Part shown: piece by piece, positions 1 through 5,884 of the stretch
Layout of the letters: each line of letters opens with the position of its first letter
Numbering within the stretch: the first letter of the stretch is position 1
Translations under genes and position numbers: made by a program
The notes under the pieces: model-generated
Seen by the model: only the letters and a program-made list of their open reading frames with translations
Told to the model about the DNA's origin: nothing
Databases searched by the model: none
NCBI GenBank assembly: GCA_015486895.1
Contig: WFQT01000474.1
Coordinates: 1 to 7,489, forward strand
DNA length: 7,489 bases
Direction of reading: 5' to 3'
Origin: Anaerolineae bacterium
GTDB lineage: Bacteria; Chloroflexota; Anaerolineae; JAADDB01

Positions 1-173
1 GCCTGTAGATTGCGGGCAATGATATTAGCCCGATAGCCCAGACGTTTCGCGGTCTCAAGCACGCGCCGGCGTGTATCCTCCGACACATTCCGAGAGTTGT
101 TCAGCACATAGGAGACTGTGGCAATGGAGACACCAGCTTCTTTTGCGACATCGCGGATTGTAACACCAGCCAT
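1..173 (-). CDS. LacI-family transcriptional repressor, N-terminal part (cut by window edge)
   Basis: The ATG is at 173-171 and the frame runs off the left edge after 57 codons. The visible residues form a complete LacI-type DNA-binding headpiece. The opening is TIRDVAKEAGVSIATVSYVLN (in part: TIRDVAKEAGVS, then IATVSYVLN as recognition helix), followed by VSEDTRRRVLETAKRLGYRAN as third helix and the hinge segment IIARNLQ. Leu56 sits exactly where the family's hinge leucine inserts into a central CG step of the operator, which agrees with the two AAACGTTT palindromes upstream. A GGTAAAGG ribosome binding site (about 180-187 on the minus strand) precedes the ATG by about 6 bases and supports this start. 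The effector-binding domain is outside the window, so the inducer is unknown; in this family it is usually a sugar or sugar phosphate. Autoregulation is likely from operator position. Family assignment is very secure; the regulated pathway is not visible. Confidence 0.95.
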   Translation of the reverse strand, partial: MAGVTIRDVAKEAGVSIATVSYVLNNSRNVSEDTRRRVLETAKRLGYRANIIARNLQ

Positions 174-236
174 GTTAAACCTTTACCCCCTTGGTGAAAA
201 GGAAATATGCAATTATTTCAGCCATAACAGCGCATC

Positions 237-246
237 TAAACGTTTA
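237..246. promoter_or_regulatory. LacI-family operator 1 (just downstream of transcription start)
   Basis: TAAACGTTTA is a perfect 10-bp palindrome with a central CG, the typical half-site geometry for LacI/CcpA-type repressors. It lies 10 bases downstream of the -10 box, at about +5 to +14 of the inferred transcript, where a bound repressor would block initiation or early elongation. The same AAACGTTT core recurs at 295-302. Confidence 0.75.
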
Positions 247-256
247 ACTACTCCCC

Positions 257-285
257 ATGATAGCACATAGTCAATGATTTGTCAA
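257..285 (-). promoter_or_regulatory. Sigma-70-type promoter for the LacI-family gene
   Basis: On the minus strand a perfect TTGACA -35 box (280-285) is followed by a 17-base spacer and a TATCAT -10 box (257-262). Transcription would start near 250, giving a leader of about 75 bases before the ATG at 173. Spacing is ideal and only one base of the -10 box departs from consensus. An operator-like palindrome lies immediately on each side. Confidence 0.8.
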
Positions 286-292
286 GGCAAAG

Positions 293-304
293 TTAAACGT
301 TTCA
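293..304. promoter_or_regulatory. LacI-family operator 2 (upstream of -35 box)
   Basis: TTAAACGTTTCA contains the same AAACGTTT core (295-302) as operator 1. It lies 9 bases upstream of the -35 box, so the two sites bracket the promoter. Centre-to-centre distance is 57 bp, about 5.4 helical turns, so the sites are not on the same helix face. Simple independent binding is therefore at least as likely as looping. Confidence 0.7.
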
Positions 305-425
305 ATAACAATCATGGACAAAAAGTCGACAGCAGCGCATCATCTCGATGTTCTGGACCAAGTGCTCGCATTCTACCCTCCCAATTGCCAGCACAATTCT
401 GTTGCACAGAGTTCTATCTAAAACA

Positions 426-655
426 GAAAAGCACAGAATTTCACGGATTGGGGCCAAAAAGCAAAGGAAAATCGTAACTGCTCAGCCTTGAGCAAATGGA
501 ACACAGATACCGCAGATTTCACGCTGATACCCGCAGATAAAGCAAATAAGCCAGAAACGATCAGCGAAAATCAGCGTGTATCAGCGTCATCAGCGTCCGG
601 TTGTTGGGGAGGCTAAGTAGTAACGGAAAATCTGTGTTAATCCGTGCAATCTGTG
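426..655 (-). repeat. Inverted copy of the ~150-bp dispersed repeat, interrupted by an insertion
   Basis: Read on the minus strand, 625-655 matches 5261-5291 base for base (31 bases), and 426-473 matches the next stretch of that repeat at about 43 of 48 positions. In the copies at 932-1057 and 5237-5363 these two halves are contiguous. Here they are separated by 151 bases. The 8-mer GGAAAATC at the junction occurs once in the uninterrupted copies but twice here (466-473 and 625-632). Outer ends of this copy are degraded and cannot be placed exactly. Confidence 0.75.
474..624. mobile_element. 151-bp MITE-like element with terminal inverted repeats and 8-bp target duplication
   Basis: The left end GTAACTGCTCAGCC (474-487) matches the reverse complement of the right end (611-624, GTTACTACTTAGCC) at 11 of 14 positions. 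The element is bordered on both sides by GGAAAATC (466-473, 625-632) and sits inside another repeat whose empty version is visible elsewhere in this window. That is direct evidence of insertion. Internally, arms 520-538 and 560-578 pair at 15 of 19 positions to form a hairpin, and atcagcgt recurs at 570, 580 and 589. It has no coding capacity, so it must have been moved by a transposase supplied elsewhere. GTAA termini with an 8-bp duplication resemble the IS66 family, but that assignment is tentative. Confidence 0.7.
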
Positions 656-931
656 TAATCCGTGGTTGACTTTTTGGTTCTGGCTCAGCTAACTCAAGGA
701 AAAAACCAGTGTAACCTACGTAATCTGTGGTTCCTGATTCGCCTTGTCAAGCTACAAAATGGATTCAACCAGACCTTTAGTGTATAATAAGGTATCACAG
801 ATAGGCGGATTGTAAAGCCTCATGGAGAACAAGTAAACCCTGTCACCAAAAATTGTGCTCATCTGTGGGATCTGGGACAGCCTCAGTAATTACGGCCAAA
901 GTGGATCAAGAGGCTTCTGCGTTAACCTGTG

Positions 932-1057
932 TAGGCTCGACCTGACTATCTTCACTACAGATTGCACGGATTAACACAGATTTTCCTTTGCTTTTCGACC
1001 TAAATCTGTGAAGTTCTGTGTTTTTCTGCGGCTAAAATAAAAACACCAGTGTCCAGT
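932..1057 (+). repeat. Direct copy of the ~150-bp dispersed repeat upstream of the large gene
   Basis: This segment aligns with 5237-5363 at roughly 113 of 127 positions, counting one single-base gap. It ends in CACCAGTGTCCAGT, the counterpart of the intact element's right terminal repeat. The left end (about 905-931) is only weakly alignable, and no convincing target duplication remains, so it looks like an older, eroded copy. It ends 72 bases before the large gene's start codon. Confidence 0.75.
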
Positions 1058-1116
1058 CAAATCTTATCCTGGCAGCGGCGCTGATAGTTACATTCGGCAT
1101 GTCAGCATTGGTTCAC

Positions 1117-1121
1117 GGAGG
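1117..1121 (+). promoter_or_regulatory. Ribosome binding site of the large secreted-protein gene
   Basis: GGAGG lies 8 bases before the ATG at 1130, fixing the start. No convincing promoter is visible in the 72 bases between the upstream repeat copy and the ATG. Confidence 0.8.
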
Positions 1122-1129
1122 CAGAAAGC

Positions 1130-4100
1130 ATGAAACGTTTTTGGCGGTTAACTATTCTATTGTTGCTCGTCGGTGGCATTTTTGCATTCGTAAAATGGGA
1201 GCAGCACCCTGTGAAGACCGGACCTCAGGATATTTCCATGCTTCCTGCTGCCCCGGCGACAGGCCAAGATAACGCCTGGGTCTTCCCAGAGGAGACGGGG
1301 AGAGAACCACGGGAGCCGGAATGGCGCTCCGCGCCGGAAGCCTCACGGGCTGGGCAGTCCCAAGAGGGCGAAGGCGAAGGGGGAGAGGGTCCGGCGCAGC
1401 GGATGAGCTTCTTTGTGAAACAGCGCGCTTACCCGCTGAAAACCTTGCCGGTGGGAGCACGTCTTCGCGCCTGGCAGAAAAAGCAGGCCATGGAAAAAGC
1501 GTTGTGGCGCACTCGCAGCGCCATGGCGACAGTATCGCGCTGGACTAACATTGGGCCGGCGCCAATGAAGAACTCGACTATCGGCCAACAAACCGTGGAC
1601 GTCAGCGGCCGGGTCACAGCGCTGGCCGTGGACCCGCACAACTCGAATGTGGTCTACTTGGGCGCAGCGCAAGGCGGTCTCTGGAAAACGACCAACGGCG
1701 GCAACAGTTGGGCTCCTTTGACCGATGACCAAGCTTCTTTAGCCGTTGGGGCAATAGCCATCGATCCCCGCCATCCGAACACCATCTACGTGGGCACCGG
1801 CGAGCCTTCCCCCGGCCAAGACAATTATTACGGTGCCGGAATCCTCAAGTCCACCGATGGTGGCCACAGTTGGCAGCGGCTGGGAATCGATCAGTTCAAC
1901 GGCTTGGGCATCATCTCCATTCTGATCGACCCAACCAATACAAATGTCCTTTACGCTGCTTCATCCCGTAGTGGGATAGCGGGATCGGTCATGCCGGTGC
2001 GGGGCGTCTGGAAATCCACCAACGGCGGGGCCAGTTGGACAGCGTTACTCACTTGCGAGAAATGTTATGGCGCCTCTGATTTGGTCATGGATGTACACCA
2101 CCCAACCACATTGTATGCTGCCTTTTGGATGTACGGCATCCTCAAGAGCACTGACGGTGGCCTCCATTGGACGCGACTCGCCAATGGGCTGCCATCTTCC
2201 AGCTTTTTGCGCATTGAGCTGGCCATCGGCACATCCAACCCATCCGTCCTGTACGCTGGTTACCATTACGTAAAGCAGGGCAAATACGACGGTGCCCTGG
2301 TGTTCAAAACCACTGACGGGGGAAGCTCGTGGAGCCAGGTGCGGGCGCCCAACTACTGTGGCACTCAATGCTGGTACGACAATGTCATTGCCGTCGACCC
2401 GACAGACGTCAACAAAGTCTACGTAGGTGGATCGGCTAACTATGTCACCCAACCGACTTTTGCTGTCAAAGAGGTAGTGATCAAAACTATCAACGGTGGC
2501 AACAACTGGTTGGACATGTCGCCCAACAATAGCGGTACCCACACGTTGCATCCGGACGTGCACGCCATCACCTTTGACCCCCAGAATCACAACACAGTCT
2601 GGGTCGGCAATGACGGCGGCGTCTGGAAATCCACCGATGGGGGGCAAACGTGGCAGAATCGCAATACTAACTTAGCCACACTGCAGTTCACAGGTATCGC
2701 ACTCCACCCGACCAACAGCAACATTGTCTTTGGTGGTATGCAGGACAACAACAAAGCTAAAACTAGTGGTTCATTGGCCTGGCAGGCATTGGACGTAGGC
2801 GACGGCGGGCATGCGGCCATTGACCCCTTTGAGCCACGCTATTACTATGGCTCCCGTTATGGTATCTCCTTTCAGCGTAACGACAAAAGCGGCAGCGCCC
2901 CCCTTACGGATTGGCCGATGAAAACAGATGGCATCAACCGCCAGGACCGAGCCCTGTTCTATGCTCCTTTTGCCCTTGATCCTGCCAACCGCGGGGTAAT
3001 TTATTATGGTACTTACCGGCTCTACCGCACCACAAATCGCGGCGAAAATTGGACCTCTATCAGTGGCGATTTGACCAAAGGGGCACAAACGAAAGGTAAC
3101 ATTGCGACCATAGCTGTGGCGCCGTCAGCTCCGGCCACTATCTACGTGGGCACGTCCGATGGCAATGTACAGGTAACGACAAACCATGGCGGGAGCTGGA
3201 CCAACATCACCAAAGCCCCCTTGCCCAACCGTTGGGTCTCGGATATCGCTATTGCCCACAATGACCCCAAGACGGCCTACGTGGCCTTCAACGGCTTTAA
3301 CACCCACACGCCCGGCACACCAGGGCACGTCTTCAAAACTACAAACCGCGGCGGAAGCTGGCGGGACATTAGCGCTAACCTGCCCGATGTGCCGGTGTTG
3401 GCCATTGCTTTGGATCGGGACGCGCCGGGCACGTTGTACATCGGCACCGATGTGGGCGTCTTTAGCTCGTTAAACGACGGTCAAAGCTGGCAGCCGTTCA
3501 GCGAAGGGCTGCCCAATGTGGCCGTGGTGGACCTGGTTTTGAACCCGGATGCCCATATGCTGGTGGCGGCGACGCACGGTCGCAGCGTCTACCGGCTGCA
3601 ACTCGGAACAGCGCCGCCGACGGCTACACCTACAATCCCGGTAGCAACAGCTACCACCGCGCCCACACGGCCGGCTTTTACTCCCATTGCCTTTGTTTAC
3701 CTGCCTTCTCTGTTCAAGAGCAGTATCGCGCCGACCCCCACAGCGACTGTGGGCGGGACGGTTTTGCCGACGGCGACACCCACCGCCACGCCGACCTATA
3801 CGCCCACACCGACGGTTGGCCCCAGTCCAACGCCGACGGCCACGCCCGGTGGCCCCACACCGACGCCGACAAGGATGCCTTCACCGCTGGTTTTTGGAGA
3901 CGACTTCAGCAATCCCGGCAGCGGTTGGCCAAGCGGTACGGCTGATGGTTGCCAGCGAGGCTACGTCAATGGTGAGTACGCTATCGCGCCGGCGACCGCC
4001 AATTGGGTTTGCATCTCGCCAGCGCCAACCAGTATGCATGCCGCCGGCATTTACCAACTGCATGCTCGTAAAGCGTCGGCGTCCGATGGTAGTGCTTATG

Positions 4101-5101
4101 GGTTGGTCTTTGGCCTCAGCGACAAGTCATCTTTCAACCAATTCTATGTTTTTTGGGTTGATCCGTACTATCAAACCTACGTACTGCAAAAATACAATCA
4201 TGGCACCTGGACGGGATTGACGGCTGTGTCCAGCACTACTGCCATTCTTGTCGATGCAGCAACAAACGTCCTCAAGGTTCAACGAACGGCGTCACAAATT
4301 AAGCTCTACGTGAACGGCATTTACCTCACGACGGTAGATGATAACTCGTTTCCAAACAATGGCTATGTGGGTATGGCCAACTGGTCTGTGAACGGTTCGC
4401 CAGCAACTGCTTTCTTCGATGACTTTGCTGTGACCCAACCTACTGTTGTTCTCGACGATGACTTCAGCAATCCTTACAGCGGTTGGCCAGTGGGAGCCAC
4501 AACGGCGTGCCAGGCTAACTACGCCCAGGGTGAATACCAGGTCGCCACGGCACCGGACTACGCTTGTGTTTTCCGTTCCCCGGGTGGCCGGCTGCCCAGT
4601 GGACTCTTCGAAGTAACCGCGCGCCGGGCCGACAGCGTTTACCCCACTGCTTACGGTATCATGATCGGAGAAGATGGCAGTTTCAGCCAACTTTATGCTT
4701 TCTGGATCAATCCCGACAGCCAGGAGTACGTATTTGCTTATTACGATGGCCAATGGAGCGCGCTCACTTGGGATGAAACTGGAAATGACGCCTGGACTTA
4801 CTCATCAGCTATCAACGCTGGCACAGGGGTCAATACCCTGGGCGTGAAACAGGATGGCAGCCAGATCAGCTTGTGGGTCAATGGGACCTTCTTGGAAACG
4901 GTAAACGACAGCACCTTTAGTGGAGGCTATTTCGGGGTGGCCAACTGGGCTTCGGACTACGCGCCTGCCACTTCCTATTTTGATGACTTCCGGGTGATCG
5001 CCTGGGAGATGCCGCAGCACGAGCTGGGAAAAACAGATATAGCGGCAAAGGGGGGAGTGTCCATGCTCCTTGGGCCGATAATTGACCTACAGCGCCGTTA
5101 A
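1130..5101 (+). CDS. Large secreted Asp-box beta-propeller protein with two C-terminal jelly-roll modules
   Basis: 1323 residues. A Lys/Arg-led hydrophobic segment (about 1-22) acts as signal peptide or anchor, and an acidic/proline-rich spacer follows. The propeller region (138-825) opens with WTNIGP and carries eleven Asp-box motifs ([KR]-[ST]-T-[DN]-x-G-x-x-W and variants) beginning at residues 186, 240, 295, 339, 393, 452, 500, 633, 682, 736 and 779. Other landmarks are an HPDVH motif (474-478) and Cys pairs C309/C312 and C410/C414. Residues 828-919 are a Thr-Pro linker with FVYLPSLFKS (855-864). Two related modules (920-1103, 1107-1292) each open with DDFSNPxSGWP, close with [FY]FDDF, and hold two cysteines 19-20 residues apart. 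This resembles Vps10/sortilin-like and GH74-like BNR proteins joined to LamG/ConA-like glycan-binding folds. A role in binding or degrading extracellular polysaccharide is inferred. I cannot assign catalytic residues, so no enzyme activity is claimed. It appears monocistronic. Confidence 0.93.
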   Translation: MKRFWRLTILLLLVGGIFAFVKWEQHPVKTGPQDISMLPAAPATGQDNAWVFPEETGREPREPEWRSAPEASRAGQSQEGEGEGGEGPAQRMSFFVKQRAYPLKTLPVGARLRAWQKKQAMEKALWRTRSAMATVSRWTNIGPAPMKNSTIGQQTVDVSGRVTALAVDPHNSNVVYLGAAQGGLWKTTNGGNSWAPLTDDQASLAVGAIAIDPRHPNTIYVGTGEPSPGQDNYYGAGILKSTDGGHSWQRLGIDQFNGLGIISILIDPTNTNVLYAASSRSGIAGSVMPVRGVWKSTNGGASWTALLTCEKCYGASDLVMDVHHPTTLYAAFWMYGILKSTDGGLHWTRLANGLPSSSFLRIELAIGTSNPSVLYAGYHYVKQGKYDGALVFKTTDGGSSWSQVRAPNYCGTQCWYDNVIAVDPTDVNKVYVGGSANYVTQPTFAVKEVVIKTINGGNNWLDMSPNNSGTHTLHPDVHAITFDPQNHNTVWVGNDGGVWKSTDGGQTWQNRNTNLATLQFTGIALHPTNSNIVFGGMQDNNKAKTSGSLAWQALDVGDGGHAAIDPFEPRYYYGSRYGISFQRNDKSGSAPLTDWPMKTDGINRQDRALFYAPFALDPANRGVIYYGTYRLYRTTNRGENWTSISGDLTKGAQTKGNIATIAVAPSAPATIYVGTSDGNVQVTTNHGGSWTNITKAPLPNRWVSDIAIAHNDPKTAYVAFNGFNTHTPGTPGHVFKTTNRGGSWRDISANLPDVPVLAIALDRDAPGTLYIGTDVGVFSSLNDGQSWQPFSEGLPNVAVVDLVLNPDAHMLVAATHGRSVYRLQLGTAPPTATPTIPVATATTAPTRPAFTPIAFVYLPSLFKSSIAPTPTATVGGTVLPTATPTATPTYTPTPTVGPSPTPTATPGGPTPTPTRMPSPLVFGDDFSNPGSGWPSGTADGCQRGYVNGEYAIAPATANWVCISPAPTSMHAAGIYQLHARKASASDGSAYGLVFGLSDKSSFNQFYVFWVDPYYQTYVLQKYNHGTWTGLTAVSSTTAILVDAATNVLKVQRTASQIKLYVNGIYLTTVDDNSFPNNGYVGMANWSVNGSPATAFFDDFAVTQPTVVLDDDFSNPYSGWPVGATTACQANYAQGEYQVATAPDYACVFRSPGGRLPSGLFEVTARRADSVYPTAYGIMIGEDGSFSQLYAFWINPDSQEYVFAYYDGQWSALTWDETGNDAWTYSSAINAGTGVNTLGVKQDGSQISLWVNGTFLETVNDSTFSGGYFGVANWASDYAPATSYFDDFRVIAWEMPQHELGKTDIAAKGGVSMLLGPIIDLQRR

Positions 5102-5162
5102 TGCTAAGAAGTAACGTCTCACAACTAAGCAGGCAGCAAGAATATGTAGGTCGATGATTGAA

Positions 5163-5197
5163 CAACGGCGCAAAGGATTTTATTCTTTGCGCCGTTG
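5163..5197. terminator. Hairpin terminator candidate after the large gene
   Basis: A perfect 13-bp stem (5163-5175 with 5185-5197, CAACGGCGCAAAG and its complement) with a 9-base loop starts 61 bases after the stop codon at 5099-5101. No T-run follows on either strand, so it is not a textbook intrinsic terminator. It may act as a 3'-end-stabilising or pausing structure. It is clearly outside the neighbouring MITE-like element. Confidence 0.5.
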
Positions 5198-5210
5198 AGG
5201 TGAATTATTC

Positions 5211-5363
5211 ACTGGAGTCTGGCGAAAATGACATTTTAGGCTCAACCAAGCCATCTTCACCACAGATTGCACGGATTAACACAGATTTTCCTTTGCTTTT
5301 CGACCCAAGTCCGTGAAATTCTGTGTTTTTCCGCGGCTAAAATAATAAACGCCAGAGTCCAGT
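5211..5363. mobile_element. Complete 153-bp MITE-like element with 14-bp terminal repeats and 5-bp target duplication
   Basis: The left end ACTGGAGTCTGGCG (5211-5224) pairs with the right end CGCCAGAGTCCAGT (5350-5363) as an inverted repeat with 13 of 14 matches. TATTC directly abuts both ends (5206-5210 and 5364-5368), the expected footprint of transposase-mediated insertion. The interior carries the dispersed-repeat core CACAGATTGCACGG. It has no open reading frame of note. Related sequence occurs at about 932-1057 (direct) and 426-655 (inverted, interrupted). This copy is the best preserved and lies between the large gene's hairpin and the small gene's ribosome binding site. Confidence 0.7.
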
Positions 5364-5426
5364 TATTCACTTGTTGGTAAGAGCGTGCCTGCAAATACAA
5401 GCTACTTCGGTTTCGGAGGTGGAAAG

Positions 5427-5729
5427 ATGCGTGACATTGAAATCTCAGAGCAAGCACAGCAGGAAAATGTGTACCGTTTCGTGGTAACAGTGCGGGTTGG
5501 TGGCGGTGAGACACAACACCGGGTCACGCTGTCGGAGGAAGATTACCACCGCTTGGCCGGAGGTTTAGCCACGCCGGGTGAACTGGTAGTTGCCTCCTTC
5601 CGCTTTTTGTTGGCCCGCGAGTCAAAGGAATCCATTTTGCGTTCTTTTGCTTTGCCGGTCATCGGACACTATTTCCCCGAATACGAGAGTGAACTACGTA
5701 AGTTGTTGGTCGCTTCTACCGGAGCGTGA
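5427..5729 (+). CDS. Conserved-looking small protein of unknown function (100 aa)
   Basis: I chose the ATG at 5427 because GGAGGTGG (5415-5422) sits 7 bases before it; an in-frame ATG at 5385 has no such signal. The product begins MRDIEISEQAQQENVYRF. It has a beta-rich N-terminal half (FVVTVRVGGG, then HRVTLSEEDYHRLAGG) and a helical C-terminal half (ASFRFLLARESKESIL, FALPVIGHYFPEYE). Charged and hydrophobic residues alternate as in a soluble folded protein; there is no signal peptide, membrane segment or cysteine. I recall similar short cytoplasmic proteins with a 'SFRFLLxREPKESIL...YFPEYE' pattern but cannot name a family or function. A weak -35/-10 pair (TTGTTG at 5371-5376, ATACAA at 5395-5400) lies between the MITE-like element and the gene. 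It converges with the GH116 remnant, leaving 155 bases with no clear terminator. Confidence 0.8.
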   Translation: MRDIEISEQAQQENVYRFVVTVRVGGGETQHRVTLSEEDYHRLAGGLATPGELVVASFRFLLARESKESILRSFALPVIGHYFPEYESELRKLLVASTGA

Positions 5730-5884
5730 TTGTCCTGTTCAGGTTGGGCGAGTGACCTGTAGGCAGCAAAAAGCCCTTTTTGAAAACATGGGTAAAGATC
5801 ACGCCTTTTACCATCTTTATACCCGAGAGGCTCCTGGACAATGCAGATACCGTGGCCAGCTTGTACGCCGGACTGGGTTTCCAG

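Larger units (their letters stand above)
303..1129. other. Long non-coding interval filled with dispersed repeats
   Basis: About 830 bases between the LacI-type control region and the large secreted-protein gene. I find no credible gene. The interval holds an interrupted inverted repeat copy (426-655), a 151-bp insertion (474-624), a degenerate direct repeat copy (about 932-1057), and scattered fragments such as GTAATCCGTGGTT (656-668) and GTAATCTGTGGTT (719-731) that look like pieces of the same repeat vocabulary. The part from about 732 to 930 shows nothing I can name. Confidence 0.75.

Noticed and set aside
274..477. 67-codon plus-strand open frame starting at 274
   Set aside because: It overlaps the LacI promoter and an operator, has no ribosome binding site, and runs into repeat sequence; its composition is not protein-like.
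560..596. atcagcgt units resembling a CRISPR or iteron array
   Set aside because: Units are 8 bases with 1-2 base gaps inside a miniature element, with no spacer-sized intervals; no cas gene or replication gene is present.
783..788. TATAAT as a possible promoter of the large gene
   Set aside because: No acceptable -35 box lies at 16-18 bases upstream, and it is about 340 bases from the start codon; probably chance in AT-rich DNA.
880..893. GCCTCAGTAATTAC as another end of the GTAA-type miniature element
   Set aside because: It matches the terminal repeat at about 10 of 14 positions, but I find no partner end and no matching 8-bp flank.
1152..5020. Several antisense and alternate-frame open frames within the large gene
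   Set aside because: They are shadows of a long, GC-biased coding region; none has a ribosome binding site or recognisable motif.
5385..5426. Upstream ATG at 5385 as start of the small gene
   Set aside because: It has no Shine-Dalgarno sequence, and the extra 14 residues include the translated ribosome binding site (FGGGK) of the better start at 5427.
5768..5781. AAAAAG/CTTTTT inverted repeat as terminator between the convergent genes
   Set aside because: The stem is almost only A-T pairs with a two-base loop, too weak to call a terminator.
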